From positions 806,001-870,000 of the forward strand of contig JAMWZW010000001.1 in NCBI GenBank assembly GCA_024281995.1: a stretch of 64,000 bases of DNA, written 5' to 3'. Shown one piece after another: positions 1-11,100 of the stretch (the stretch's first letter is position 1; each line of letters starts with the position of its first letter). The DNA comes from Nitrosomonas sp. (lineage in GTDB: Bacteria; Pseudomonadota; Gammaproteobacteria; Burkholderiales; Nitrosomonadaceae). The notes under the pieces are model-generated. The model had not been told where the DNA came from and made no database searches. It was given only the letters and a program-made list of their open reading frames with translations. Both the position numbers and the translations under genes were made by a program.

Positions 1-1
1 T

Positions 2-2335
2 TTCACCATGGATGACGCTTTATCGCGCGCAGTGACGGAGGTTTTTGTCCGGCTTTATCGTGAAGGACTTATTTACCGCGGTAAGCGTCTGGTTAATTGG
101 GATCCTGTGTTACAAACCGCGGTTTCCGATCTGGAAGTGGTGTCCACGGAAGAAAATGGATCATTGTGGCACATTCGCTATCTCCTTGAACAAGCGGATG
201 GCAGCGCACTACAGCAAGCCGAAGCATTGATCGTGGCAACCACCCGGCCTGAAACCATGCTCGGAGACGTGGCGGTGGCCGTTCATCCCGATGATTCCCG
301 TTATCAGCATTTGATCGGACGCCATGTGCGGTTGCCGTTGTGCGAGCGCACCATTCCGATTATTGCCGATACGTATGTCGACCGGGAATTTGGCACGGGT
401 TGTGTGAAAATCACACCGGCGCACGATTTCAACGATTATCAGGTAGGGCAGCGGCATCATTTGGTGCCCATCAATATTTTTACCTTAGATGGAAAAATCA
501 ATGACTTGGCGCCTACTGATTATCAAGGTATGGATCGCTTCGATGCCCGGAAAAGAATCGTTGCCGATTTAGAAGCGCAGGGTTTATTGGTCGAAACCAA
601 AGCACACAAACTCATGGCACCACGGGGTGACCGGACCAATACCATCATTGAACCGATGCTAACCGATCAATGGTATGTCGCGATGGAGGATATGGCAAAA
701 CGTGGTCTGGAAGTCGTCGCGAATGGAAAAATTACACTCACACCCAATAATTGGACGCATGTTTATAACCAATGGCTGGAAAATATTCAGGATTGGTGTA
801 TTTCCCGTCAATTGTGGTGGGGGCATCGCATTCCTGCTTGGTATGATGAGGATGGCAACATCACCGTTGCGCATGATTTGGAAGAAGCGCAACGACTTGC
901 CGGTAAAAATGATCTGAGGCAAGATGAAGATGTTCTGGATACTTGGTTCTCATCGGCGTTATGGCCATTTTCAACATTAGGCTGGCCGGATGAAACGCCG
1001 GAATTGAAAACTTTTTTGCCAACTTCGGTATTGATTACCGGTTTCGATATCATTTTCTTTTGGGTGGCGCGTATGGTGATGATGTCGCTGCACTTTACCG
1101 GTAAGGTGCCTTTCAAGGAAGTCTACATTACCGGTCTGATTCGTGATGCCGAAGGGCAAAAAATGAGTAAATCCAAAGGCAATGTGCTCGATCCGTTGGA
1201 TTTGATAGACGGGATTACTCTGCCGGAATTGATAGCTAAGCGGACGACAGGGTTAATGAATCCAAAACAAGCCGATTCCATTGAAAAAAATACCCGTAAA
1301 CATTTTCCTGAAGGTATTCCGGCTTTTGGCACCGATGCATTACGTTTTACTTTTGCCAGTCTGGCATCGCATGGTCGCGACATCAAATTCGATATGCAAC
1401 GGTGTGAAGGCTACCGTAATTTCTGCAACAAGTTGTGGAATGCTACACGCTATGTATTAATGAATTGCGAGGGCAAGGATTGCGGATTGGATGAAACACA
1501 GGCTTTAGTATATTCTGCCGCTGACCGGTGGATAATCAGCCGATTGCAGCAAGCGGAACAGGCTGTTGCGCAAGCGTTCGGCAATTACCGTTTTGATCTG
1601 GCTGCACGTGAAATCTATGAATTGGTTTGGGACGAGTATTGTGATTGGTATGTTGAATTCGCCAAAGTGCAATTGCATAGTGATCAGGTTGCAGTACAAC
1701 GGGCAACGCGCCGCACTCTGGTGCGCGTGCTGGAGACGATGCTGCGGCTTGCGCACCCAATCATTCCATTCATTACCGAAGAACTGTGGCAAAAGGTTGC
1801 GCCGCTGGCTGGGAAATCGGGAGCAAGTATCATGCGCCAGCCCTATCCAAAGATAAATGAAACGCGCATCAATGAAGAAGCAATGCAATCCATCGCTTTG
1901 TTGAAGGATTTAATTAATGCATGCCGCACCTTGCGCAGTGAGATGAATTTATCGCCGGCGCTAAAAGTACCTTTATTAGCAGCAGGGGATCAGCAATTAC
2001 TAAGCGAGTTTTCTCCCTACTTGTCGGCATTGGCGAAATTGTCAGAAATTGAAATCAAGCATGACGGATTGCCCGATGCGGATGCCCCGGTATCTATCGT
2101 GGGCGAATTTCGTTTAATGTTGAAAATTGAAATTGATGTCGAAGCCGAACGTGAACGGTTAAATAAAGAAATAACGCGTACCGAGCAGGAGTTGATTAAA
2201 GCGCAATCGAAGCTGGCAAATTCCAGCTTTATAGAACGTGCGCCAGCAGCAGTGGTTGTTCAAGAAAAAGAGCGGTTAGCCGCATTTAATGCCAAGCTGG
2301 ATAAATTGCGGGAACAACTGAGTAAGCTCGATTGA
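2..2335 (+). CDS. valS: Valine--tRNA ligase, 5'-truncated by the window edge
   Basis: Charges tRNA-Val with valine in the cytoplasm and edits misacylated threonine. The frame is already open at base 2 and reads F-T-M-D-D before the first ATG at 8, which matches the interior of class I ValRS, so that ATG is not the true start and roughly the first 140 residues (including the HIGH motif) lie outside. Visible are the CP1 editing-domain motif [10 protein letters not shown] about 75 residues in, the signature KMSKSKGN near residue 385, the anticodon-binding region after about 500, and the charged C-terminal coiled coil (last 70 residues) that contacts the tRNA. The stop is TGA. The next gene begins 88 bases downstream on the same strand. 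Identity is secure. Confidence 0.97.
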   Translation, partial: FTMDDALSRAVTEVFVRLYREGLIYRGKRLVNWDPVLQTAVSDLEVVSTEENGSLWHIRYLLEQADGSALQQAEALIVATTRPETMLGDVAVAVHPDDSRYQHLIGRHVRLPLCERTIPIIADTYVDREFGTGCVKITPAHDFNDYQVGQRHHLVPINIFTLDGKINDLAPTDYQGMDRFDARKRIVADLEAQGLLVETKAHKLMAPRGDRTNTIIEPMLTDQWYVAMEDMAKRGLEVVANGKITLTPNNWTHVYNQWLENIQDWCISRQLWWGHRIPAWYDEDGNITVAHDLEEAQRLAGKNDLRQDEDVLDTWFSSALWPFSTLGWPDETPELKTFLPTSVLITGFDIIFFWVARMVMMSLHFTGKVPFKEVYITGLIRDAEGQKMSKSKGNVLDPLDLIDGITLPELIAKRTTGLMNPKQADSIEKNTRKHFPEGIPAFGTDALRFTFASLASHGRDIKFDMQRCEGYRNFCNKLWNATRYVLMNCEGKDCGLDETQALVYSAADRWIISRLQQAEQAVAQAFGNYRFDLAAREIYELVWDEYCDWYVEFAKVQLHSDQVAVQRATRRTLVRVLETMLRLAHPIIPFITEELWQKVAPLAGKSGASIMRQPYPKINETRINEEAMQSIALLKDLINACRTLRSEMNLSPALKVPLLAAGDQQLLSEFSPYLSALAKLSEIEIKHDGLPDADAPVSIVGEFRLMLKIEIDVEAERERLNKEITRTEQELIKAQSKLANSSFIERAPAAVVVQEKERLAAFNAKLDKLREQLSKLD

Positions 2336-2423
2336 TAAAGCGGGCGCCAATGACCGGGCGCATCGGGATTTACCGGAATAATCTGCGCTTCCTGACTTCA
2401 AGATTTTTTTTGTATTTAAGCCT

Positions 2424-3632
2424 ATGATCAAGAAAATAAAAATTGAAGATGTACGACTGGGCATGTATATCCATGAAATCCGCGGAAATTGGCTGGAACA
2501 TCCGTTCTGGAGAAAATCGTTCAAGCTGGATAATCCAAAAGACCTTGAAAAGTTGATTGATTGCGATCTGGATGAAATCTGGATTGATACCCGTAAAGGC
2601 CTCGATGTCGCTGTCGATCAAACCCCCACTGAGCCGCAAAGTAATGTAAAGCCCGCTATAGATGCTGAGCCGCAGAAAATCAAAAGAAATCCTGCAGCAT
2701 CAGTATCCATAGAAGAAGAATTGGAATCTGCCAAGAAAATTCATAGTAAAGCCAAAACATTGGTCACTGGTATGTTTCACGAAGCGCGTATGGGCAACGC
2801 ATTTGAAATTGAGGAAGCGACGGTGCTGGTGGATGAAGTCAACCAGTCATTACAGCGCAATCCGAATGCATTGCTTAGCCTGGTGCGATTGAAGAATGCC
2901 GATGAGTATACCTATTTGCATTCGGTTGCAGTGTGCATGTTGATGGTTGCGCTTGCAAAGCAACTTAAATTGAATGATGAACAAATAAGGCAAGCGGGTG
3001 TAGCCGGGTTGCTGCACGATGTCGGCAAAATGGCTATTCCGAACGAAGTGCTGAACAAAGCCGGCAAGCTGACAGATGAAGAATTTAATGTTGTCAGGCA
3101 GCATCCGCAGCGTGGTTTTGAAATACTTAAATCATGTTATCAAGTTAGTGAATCCACTTTGGATGTTTGTTTGCATCATCATGAACGTGTGGATGGCAGG
3201 GGATATCCGGACAAATTATCGGGCGATGCCTTATCGTTGTTTGCGCGGATGGGTGCAGTCTGTGATGTATATGATGCGATCAGCTCGGACCGGTGTTATA
3301 AAAAAGCTTGGGGACCTGCCGAATCGATACATAAAATGGCATCATGGAAAGACGGTCATTTTGACGAAACCATCTTTCACGCGTTTGTCAAAACAATTGG
3401 CATCTATCCCAACGGGACGCTGCTAAAGCTCAAATCGGGCCGCCTCGGCGTAGTGATTGAGCAATCTAAGAAAAATCTGACTACGCCGATTGTTAAAATT
3501 TTTTTCTCGACACGTGCCAACGCACATATACCGGTCGAGATCCTGGATTTATCGAAAGGAACAGATAACATTGTAAATGTTGAAGATCCGCTCAAATGGC
3601 AGCTCGATATCAATCACGTGCAAGGCATATGA
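2424..3632 (+). CDS. HD-GYP cyclic-di-GMP phosphodiesterase with N-terminal DUF3391
   Basis: Cytosolic 402-residue protein. The N-terminus (MIKKIKIEDVRLGMYIHEI) is the DUF3391 domain that commonly precedes HD-GYP domains. The catalytic half carries the metal-binding HD motif (HDVGK near residue 198), a following HPQRG, then HHERVDGRGYP near residue 250-262, so the GYP signature is intact and an active phosphodiesterase is expected. No transmembrane segment or receiver domain is present. It converges with the nuclease gene that ends 24 bases away on the opposite strand. Only a poor Shine-Dalgarno sequence precedes the ATG. Family knowledge says such proteins hydrolyse c-di-GMP and affect motility or biofilm; the input signal is unknown. 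Confidence 0.9.
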   Translation: MIKKIKIEDVRLGMYIHEIRGNWLEHPFWRKSFKLDNPKDLEKLIDCDLDEIWIDTRKGLDVAVDQTPTEPQSNVKPAIDAEPQKIKRNPAASVSIEEELESAKKIHSKAKTLVTGMFHEARMGNAFEIEEATVLVDEVNQSLQRNPNALLSLVRLKNADEYTYLHSVAVCMLMVALAKQLKLNDEQIRQAGVAGLLHDVGKMAIPNEVLNKAGKLTDEEFNVVRQHPQRGFEILKSCYQVSESTLDVCLHHHERVDGRGYPDKLSGDALSLFARMGAVCDVYDAISSDRCYKKAWGPAESIHKMASWKDGHFDETIFHAFVKTIGIYPNGTLLKLKSGRLGVVIEQSKKNLTTPIVKIFFSTRANAHIPVEILDLSKGTDNIVNVEDPLKWQLDINHVQGI

Positions 3633-3656
3633 GCGTTATGGCTTGGCTTGAAACGA

Positions 3657-5054
3657 CTACAAAGTGACGGTTGCCAAATGTTCCGGGACGCTGGCCTGCC
3701 AATTCAGTTTTTGCTCAATCGCGTTGACTAAAGCCGAAGCATTATTGAGTTCACCATGCACCACATAAATTTTCTTGGGCATTTTCTTGAAATGACTCAG
3801 CCAATTGATGAGATCGGCTTGATCCGCATGCGCTGAGAGTCCGCCGATGGTATAAATTGCTGCTCTCACGCGCACATCCTGACCATATATTTTGACCTGC
3901 TTGGCGCCATCCACAAGGCGCCTTCCTAACGTGCCTTCCGCCTGAAATCCCGTTATCACAATGCTGCACTGCGGTCTGTCAAGGTTATATTTCAAATGAT
4001 GTTTAATGCGGCCGGCATCACACATGCCACTGGCCGAGATAATGATGATACCGTGCTTGATATGATTAAGCTGCATAGATTCTTCGATATCCTGCACAAA
4101 GTGGATGCGTGGTTTCTGAGCATGTTTATTCATCCATTGGAGCGCGTCCGAAGTTTCTTGATCGAGTAATGCAATATGTTTTAGTGTGATTTCAGTTGCT
4201 GCCCGGGCCATCGGCGAATCGACATAAATATCCATATCCGCCAGTTTGCCTTGGCGGTATAGATTGACTAACAGAAACAACAAATCTTGAGTACGCCCAA
4301 CCGTAAAAGCCGGAATGATTACATTACCCTTCTTCTGGATCAACGTATCGTTGATAGCACCAACCAATTCATCAATCGTATCCGACATATTGCGGTGCAA
4401 GCGGTTGCCGTAGGTCGACTCGATCAACAAAATATCAGCCTGTGAGATGGGAGTGGGATCGCGCACAACCGGATGGCCAGGCTGACCTAGATCACCTGAA
4501 AACACAAACTTTTTGCAATTTGAGTCTTTGCCAACCCATACCTCTATGATGGCAGAACCCAGAATATGCCCGGCATCGCGGAAACGGCAACGCACCGTTT
4601 GATGCGGAATAATTTCTGTATCGTAGTTAACGGGAACCAATTGCTTGAGGATCGCCTCGGCTTGTGTGACGGTATACAGTGGCGCCGCTTCTTGAGAAGA
4701 CCAGCCGTGACGGCGTGATTTGTTGCGCCACTCAATTTCTTTTTCTTGGATATAGGCGCTGTCTTTCAACATGACTTGCAGAAGATCCGCGGTTGCGGTT
4801 GTGCAATAGATCGGACCGCGAAAGCCCCAGGCGCCCAGTCGAGGCAACAAGCCGGAATGATCGATGTGAGCGTGCGTCAACAGCACAAAATCAATGGCTT
4901 TAGGATCGAATGTAAAAGCGGTGCGATTTTTTTTGTCTGCTTCTCGCCCCCCTTGGAACATACCACAGTCGACCAGCAATCGCAGCTTATCAGTGTCGAT
5001 CAAGTAACTGGATCCGGTAACTTCTCCAGCGGCGCCTAAGAATGTCAGTTGCAT
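3657..5054 (-). CDS. MBL-fold beta-CASP ribonuclease (RNA-processing exonuclease family)
   Basis: 465 residues, the full length for bacterial beta-CASP metallo-beta-lactamase proteins related to CPSF-73. The zinc motif HAHIDH sits at residues 61-66, the next metal ligands are near GDLGQPGHP, and the C-terminal beta-CASP motifs include SGMCDAGR, GLSAHADQ and VVHGE. These families cleave RNA endo- or exonucleolytically. The start ATG at 5054 gives an N-terminus (MQLTFLGAAGEVTGS) typical of the family, which supports it. It is followed at close spacing on the same strand by nothing and is preceded by bioA only 24 bases upstream, so bioA and this gene may share a transcript. The substrate cannot be told from the sequence. 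Confidence 0.9.
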   Translation of the reverse strand: MQLTFLGAAGEVTGSSYLIDTDKLRLLVDCGMFQGGREADKKNRTAFTFDPKAIDFVLLTHAHIDHSGLLPRLGAWGFRGPIYCTTATADLLQVMLKDSAYIQEKEIEWRNKSRRHGWSSQEAAPLYTVTQAEAILKQLVPVNYDTEIIPHQTVRCRFRDAGHILGSAIIEVWVGKDSNCKKFVFSGDLGQPGHPVVRDPTPISQADILLIESTYGNRLHRNMSDTIDELVGAINDTLIQKKGNVIIPAFTVGRTQDLLFLLVNLYRQGKLADMDIYVDSPMARAATEITLKHIALLDQETSDALQWMNKHAQKPRIHFVQDIEESMQLNHIKHGIIIISASGMCDAGRIKHHLKYNLDRPQCSIVITGFQAEGTLGRRLVDGAKQVKIYGQDVRVRAAIYTIGGLSAHADQADLINWLSHFKKMPKKIYVVHGELNNASALVNAIEQKLNWQASVPEHLATVTL

Positions 5055-5078
5055 GATGTTAGATTCCTATCGCCGGGA

Positions 5079-6425
5079 TCATAATGAGTTCAGCACGTTT
5101 AGGGCGCCATTCACCAGTATGCTGATTTCTTCTTCATTAATCACATAAGGTGGCATGAAATAGATGGTTTTTCCCAATGGGCGCAGCAATAATTGTTGTT
5201 GCAAGCCTGCCCGGAAACATTTCGCGGCAAAATCGGAATCTTCAGTTTCCACTTCAAAAGCCCAGATCATGCCGCAATTACGGAAATTTTTAACGCTAGG
5301 GTGGGCTATAAGCGGTTCAGATAGGGAATTCAGATAAGCTGCCTTGGTTTGATTGCTGGCGATGACTTGCTGGCTATCCAGTAAATTCAGTGTTGCCAGC
5401 GCCGCCCGGCAGGCCAGCGCATTACCGGTGTGCGAATGCGAGTGTAAAAACGCACGTGCCGTAGCATCGTCATAAAAGGCTTGAAAAATATTGTCGGTTG
5501 TCATCACGACCGATAATGGCAAGTAACCGCCGCTCAATCCTTTCGACAAGCATAAAAAATCCGGTGCGATATCGGCTTGATTGCAGGCAAAGAGCGTTCC
5601 CGTGCGGCCAAAACCGACGGCAATTTCATCGGCTATCAAATGTATCTGGTAGCGATTGCAAATTTCCCGGGCGCGCTGCAGGTAAACCGGATGATACATC
5701 CCCATGCCCGTTGCGCCTTGCACCAGTGGCTCCAGAATGAATGCGGCGATTTGTGCATGATTTTTTGCCACATGATTCTCCAACGCTGTTGCTGTCCGAA
5801 TTGCATAGTCATAGGCGGATTCACCGCTTTCAGCATCACGCCAATCGGGAGTAGTGACATGCGTGCACGGACGCAATAACGGCGCGTAAGTTTGTTTGAA
5901 AATAGCTACGTCAGTCACGGATAATGCCCCCAACGTCTCACCGTGGTAGTCGTTTTGCAGACTGATAAATTGATTTTTTTGCGGTTGCCCGGATAGCAGC
6001 CAATAATGAAAACTCATTTTCAGCGCAATCTCGACCGCTGAAGCGCCATCGCTGGCGTAAAAGCAATGTCCAAGCGAATCCGGCGTAATGGTTTTCAGCC
6101 GCTCCGATAACGCGACCACGGGTTCATGGGTAAACCCTGCCAGCATGACATGCTCTATTTTTTCAAGCTGATCACGGATAGCTGCATTGATATCCGGGTT
6201 GGCATGCCCAAAAAGATTGACCCACCAGGAACTGATGGCATCCAGATAGCGCTTGCCATCAGTATCGTAAAGCCACACGCCTTTACCGCTGGCGATGGGA
6301 ACCAGGGGATAGATTTCATGCTGCTTCATTTGCGTGCAGGGATGCCATACGGCTTGCAGACTCCGGGTTTGGAGTGGTGGCGAGGGTGATGCGTTTTTGT
6401 CACTATTAAGGTTACTATTTAACAT
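5079..6425 (-). CDS. bioA: Adenosylmethionine-8-amino-7-oxononanoate aminotransferase
   Basis: PLP-dependent class III aminotransferase that converts KAPA to DAPA in biotin synthesis using SAM as amino donor. The 448-residue product begins MLNSNLNSDKN; an in-frame TTG at 6452 would add nine residues, but the ATG at 6425 is preferred. Seen are WHPCTQMKQHE near the start (BioA-type substrate pocket), the GASAVE cofactor segment, DEIAVGFGRTG, and the PLP lysine in LSKGLSGGYLP. No other bio gene is adjacent, so the rest of the pathway is encoded elsewhere. The segment upstream of the ATG is A+T rich and has no obvious Shine-Dalgarno site. Confidence 0.95.
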   Translation of the reverse strand: MLNSNLNSDKNASPSPPLQTRSLQAVWHPCTQMKQHEIYPLVPIASGKGVWLYDTDGKRYLDAISSWWVNLFGHANPDINAAIRDQLEKIEHVMLAGFTHEPVVALSERLKTITPDSLGHCFYASDGASAVEIALKMSFHYWLLSGQPQKNQFISLQNDYHGETLGALSVTDVAIFKQTYAPLLRPCTHVTTPDWRDAESGESAYDYAIRTATALENHVAKNHAQIAAFILEPLVQGATGMGMYHPVYLQRAREICNRYQIHLIADEIAVGFGRTGTLFACNQADIAPDFLCLSKGLSGGYLPLSVVMTTDNIFQAFYDDATARAFLHSHSHTGNALACRAALATLNLLDSQQVIASNQTKAAYLNSLSEPLIAHPSVKNFRNCGMIWAFEVETEDSDFAAKCFRAGLQQQLLLRPLGKTIYFMPPYVINEEEISILVNGALNVLNSL

Positions 6426-6648
6426 GTAATTTGGATAAAAGAAAAAAATCAAGAAAACGAGTAATCAAGAATACATGATAAGCAATGATTCAATGAAAAT
6501 GTAGTCATTCTTTATCTGGCGGATTCTTATAATAAGTGCTATTTTTGAGCACATGAACTTCAGAATGATTTGAAATTTACGGCAGAAATCTTCTTTGTTG
6601 ATCAGATTCTAGAGTCGCTATTGTCGATCAAACAATTTTTGGAATGCT

Positions 6649-6678
6649 TTGATTCCAGATAATAATCGTTTATATAAT
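6649..6678 (+). promoter_or_regulatory. Possible sigma-70 promoter upstream of manC
   Basis: TTGATT at 6649-6654 and TATAAT at 6673-6678 are separated by 18 bases, close to the sigma-70 consensus. Transcription would begin about 6685, only a dozen bases before the manC ATG, which would exclude the AAGGAC that looks like its ribosome-binding site. Either the leader is nearly absent or the real promoter lies further upstream in the 271-base bioA-manC divergent spacer. Confidence 0.3.
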
Positions 6679-6696
6679 TAAGGACAAACGCAGACC

Positions 6697-8136
6697 ATGC
6701 ACCCTAATATTCATCCCATTATTTTATCCGGTGGAAGCGGTACGCGATTATGGCCATTATCGCGTGCCAATTATCCTAAGCAATTGTTGCCATTGGTAAG
6801 CCATGAAACCATGTTGCAAGCTACCCTTACGCGGGCGGCGGCTTTAACAAATGCGCAGTCACCAATCCTTATTTGTAATTCTGAACATCGATTTTTGATT
6901 CAAGAGCAATGTGAAGCTATCAACATTGTTCCTGAAGCCATTTATCTTGAATCAATAGGCCGCAATACAGCTCCAGCTATTGCACTGGCTGCGTTTCATC
7001 TGTCCCAGGTTGACGAAAATGCTATTATGCTGGTGCTGCCGGCTGATCATGTGATTGACGATCAAATTGCCTTTGCGCAAGCGGTAGAAACTGCGGTAAG
7101 GGGAGCGCAAGAAGATTATTTGATGGCTTTCGGAATAGTACCGAACACGCCAGAAACAGGATACGGTTATATCAAAGCTGGCGATGCCATGGCGTTTGGG
7201 GCAGCTACTGTGTTGACTGCCTATCATGTCAAATGTTTTTATGAAAAACCGAGTCTGGAAATGGCGACATCCTTTTTGCAGGAAGGCGGATATAGCTGGA
7301 ATAGCGGTATGTTCGTTTTTACTGCAAAGCGTTATTTGGAAGAATTGCAGCGGCATCGATCGGATATTTTTTCCGCCGTTCAGGAGGCTTGGCAAAAAAG
7401 AATCAAGGACTTGGGTTTTTTTCGTCCCGACAATGATGCGTTCATGGCATGCCCTTCCGATTCTATCGACTATGCCATCATGCAAGCAACTGACCGGGCC
7501 GCTGTAGTACCTGCGCAATTTGGCTGGAGTGACGTAGGATCGTGGGATTCGCTTTGGCAGATCGCACCAAAAGATGCGCAGGGTAATTTTTCCAGTGGCG
7601 ATACGCATATTATGGATACCCAAAGAAGCTACATTCGTGCAGAAAATCGCTTGGTTTCGGTGATCGGTCTTGAGGATGTGATCGTCGTCGAAACGGCCGA
7701 TGCCGTGCTCGTCATGCACAAGAATAAGGCTCAACAGTTAAAGACAGCAATACAACATCTCGAAGCCAGTCAGCGTAAGGAGCATCTGGAGCACTTGCGG
7801 ATTCATCGTCCTTGGGGCTGGTATGAAGGTATTGATAGGGGAGAGCGTTTCCAAGTCAAGCGTATCATGGTGAAACCGGGAGAAAAATTGTCCTTGCAAA
7901 TGCATCATCATAGAGCGGAACACTGGGTGGTAGTGAGCGGTACGGCTAAAGTGACAGTTGAAAATAAAGAAACCCTTTTCGCAGAAAATCAATCGACGTA
8001 TATCCCATTTGGGAAGCCGCATCGTCTTGAGAATCCAGGAAAAATTCCTTTGCACTTAATTGAGGTTCAGTCAGGAGCCTATCTGGGCGAAGATGATATC
8101 GTGAGATTTGAAGATTCTTATGGGCGTACCCTATAG
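6697..8136 (+). CDS. manC: Mannose-1-phosphate guanylyltransferase / mannose-6-phosphate isomerase, bifunctional
   Basis: 479 residues, the usual length of the fused type II enzyme (ManC/AlgA/XanB). The N-terminal nucleotidyltransferase domain has the GGSGTRLWPLSR signature and PKQLL, with FYEKPS near residue 180. The C-terminal cupin has RPWGWYE, QMHHHRAEHW and PFGKPHRLEN, which are the metal-binding phosphomannose isomerase motifs. It makes GDP-mannose from mannose-6-phosphate (with phosphomannomutase) for exopolysaccharide or LPS. No glycosyltransferase genes surround it here; the acyltransferase at 61.5 kb is the only other candidate surface-sugar gene in the window. It may be transcribed with putA, which follows 30 bases later. 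Confidence 0.95.
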   Translation: MHPNIHPIILSGGSGTRLWPLSRANYPKQLLPLVSHETMLQATLTRAAALTNAQSPILICNSEHRFLIQEQCEAINIVPEAIYLESIGRNTAPAIALAAFHLSQVDENAIMLVLPADHVIDDQIAFAQAVETAVRGAQEDYLMAFGIVPNTPETGYGYIKAGDAMAFGAATVLTAYHVKCFYEKPSLEMATSFLQEGGYSWNSGMFVFTAKRYLEELQRHRSDIFSAVQEAWQKRIKDLGFFRPDNDAFMACPSDSIDYAIMQATDRAAVVPAQFGWSDVGSWDSLWQIAPKDAQGNFSSGDTHIMDTQRSYIRAENRLVSVIGLEDVIVVETADAVLVMHKNKAQQLKTAIQHLEASQRKEHLEHLRIHRPWGWYEGIDRGERFQVKRIMVKPGEKLSLQMHHHRAEHWVVVSGTAKVTVENKETLFAENQSTYIPFGKPHRLENPGKIPLHLIEVQSGAYLGEDDIVRFEDSYGRTL

Positions 8137-8166
8137 CAATAGCTTTGTCATAAATTTACTGATTTT

Positions 8167-11100
8167 ATGATTCTTGAGGTACCTTTTTGTTCTTTGATTC
8201 CTTATCGCGAAGCCATCAATAAGGCCTATCTTTATGATGAAACCGCGCACCTGAACACATTGTTTCCACTAGCCAAATTCAGTCATAGCGAACAAGCGCA
8301 AATTGACGGTTTGGCGCGCCACTGGGTCACCGCAATTCGCAGTAACGCGACAAGGCAAAGCGGAATTGAAGCATTGCTACATGAATATGACCTCAGCACT
8401 CAGGAAGGGGTATTGTTGATGTGCTTGGCAGAAGCACTGTTGCGTATTCCCGATGCAGCGACAGCCGATCGCTTGATTTACGACAAACTTTCCAGCGCGA
8501 AATGGCATCGTCATCTTGGACATAGCGCGTCATGGTGGGTCAACGCATCGACTTGGGGATTATTGCTGACTGGCAAATGGGTGCAACTGGAGGCTTCTCC
8601 CTCGCATTTTGACCGGCTTATCAGCCGCAGCGGTGAACCGGTTATTCGCATGGCGATTAAACAAGCAATGCGCCTGATCAGTAAGCAGTTTGTCATCGGT
8701 AGTACCCTGGATGAAGCGCTTGCCCGCAGTGAGGATGATGACAACAAACGTTATCGCTACTCTTTTGACATGCTGGGTGAAGCGGCGCTTACTATGGCTG
8801 ATGCGATACGCTATTGGCATGTTTATAGCGAGGCTATTGGGAGCCTTGGCACGCAGACGAGCGAGCAAAGATTGTTCGACCGCCCCGGTGTTTCGGTGAA
8901 ACTTTCTGCGCTGCATCCGCGTTACGAGTATACCCAGCGGCAACGGGTGATCGATGAACTATCACCACGGCTATTGGCGTTGGCATGCGCTGCAAAGGCT
9001 GCCAATATCAATCTGACCATCGATGCTGAAGAATCAGACCGGCTTGACCTCTCGCTCGATTTGTTTGAAATCGTATTTTGCCATGACAAATTAGAAGGCT
9101 GGAATGGCCTCGGTCTGGCGGTGCAGGCGTACCAGAAGCGGGCAATTCATGTGATCGATTGGCTGGCGCAATTGGCTACTGAGTGTAAACGTCAAATTCC
9201 GGTTCGTTTGGTCAAAGGTGCATATTGGGATACCGAGATTAAACAGGCTCAGGAGCGTGGCTTGGACGACTACCCGGTTTTTACCCGCAAAGCGGCAACT
9301 GATGTGTCGTATCTGGCTTGTGCAAGGCGCTTGTTAGCAAGCGGAGATTTGTTTTATCCGCAGTTTGCTACCCATAATGCCCATACCGTTGCCACGCTCA
9401 TTGTTATGGCAAAGGAACGTTGTTTCGAGTTCCAGCGTTTGTATGGCATGGGTGAATTGCTCTATTCTGATGTGCTGAATGAATATCCACAGTTTAACTG
9501 TCGTGTCTATGCACCGGTTGGCGATTATAAGGAATTGCTGCCTTATCTGGTACGGCGGTTGCTTGAAAATGGCGCCAACAGTTCGTTTGTCAACCAAATT
9601 GCGAATGCGGATGTTGCGCTGGAGGCAATCATCGATGATCCAGCGAAGCAGCTTGCTGCCAGTCTGCAATCCATCCCTGCTCCACCCCATCTTTACGGGA
9701 AGGAGCGGCTGAATTCGGGTGCTGTCCATTTCGCCGACCGTGCATCACAAATGAATTTCGATCAGGCGCTGGCTAGCGCGTACCGGCAATCATGGCAAGC
9801 TGCGCCAGTTGTTGACGGTCAGATTCTTACAGGATATGCGCAAACACTTATTAATCCAGCGGATCACACTGATCGTATTGGAGAAATTGCACTGGCTGAC
9901 ATGCATGCCGCCGACACTGCACTCATTGCGGCGCAATGTGCCGCACCGGATTGGGCCAATGGCGACGCAAGTGAACGTGCTGCCATTTTGGAATACGCTG
10001 CGAATTTGCTGGAAGCTGAACGCGTTGAATTGATGGCTCGAATCATTCGTGAGGGCGGACGAACCATCCAAGACGCGCTCAATGAAGTGCGTGAAGCGGT
10101 AGATTTCTGCCGTTATTATGCTGCACAGGTACGCCAGAATTTCAAGCATGTCATAACATTACCCGGTATTACAGGCGAACAAAGTCAGCTACGCTTAGTG
10201 GGACGCGGTGTATTTGTCTGCATCAGTCCATGGAATTTTCCGGTGGCTATTTTCACAGGTCAGGTCGCCGCCGCACTGGCGGCGGGGAATTGTGTGATTG
10301 CTAAACCTGCTGCGCTGACTCCGTTATGTGCCGCCTATGTCGTGTCGATGCTGCATAAGGCCGGTATCCCTAAGGAAGTATTGCATTTTATTCCTGGCAG
10401 CGGTAATGAAATCGGTATGAGATTGGTGAGTAGTTCCGGCATTGCTGGCGTTGCCTTTACCGGCTCACTCAGTACCGCTCGTCAAATTAATCAAGTGCTT
10501 GCTCAGGCAGAGCGCATACTTCCGTTGATTGCTGAAACCGGTGGTCAAAATTGCATGATCGTTGATAGTTCCGCGTTACCTGAGCAGGTGGTAAAAGATG
10601 TGATGGTATCGGCATTCAATAGCGCCGGGCAGCGTTGTTCGGCATTGCGTGTGCTCTTTCTGCAACAAGAAATAGCGCCGCAAATCCTGGAGATGCTGAG
10701 CGGTGCGATGGATGAGCTGCGTATTGGCAATCCGATGTGTTTTGATACCGACATTGGGCCAGTGATTAGTGTTTCTGCCCGCGATGAGTTATACCGGCAC
10801 AGTAAGCGCATGGATCACGAGGCACGGCTGATTAAGGCAATGCTACTGCCACCAGAAAGCGAACAGGGCAGCTATTTTGCGCCACACGTTTATGAAATCA
10901 ACAAACTCGAACAACTGCAGCATGAAGTGTTCGGACCTATCCTGCATGTCATCCGCTATCACGCCGATCGATTAAATGAAATGCTGGATGCCATCAATAA
11001 CAGCGGTTATGGCCTGACTTTGGGCATTCATAGTCGTATCGATGCCACTGTTGATTTTATTACCCGTCATACCCGCTGTGGTAACACTTATGTCAACCGC

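Noticed and set aside
6952-7734. 260-residue minus-strand frame inside manC
   Set aside because: Antisense shadow of a gene with canonical motifs; no ribosome-binding site or domain.
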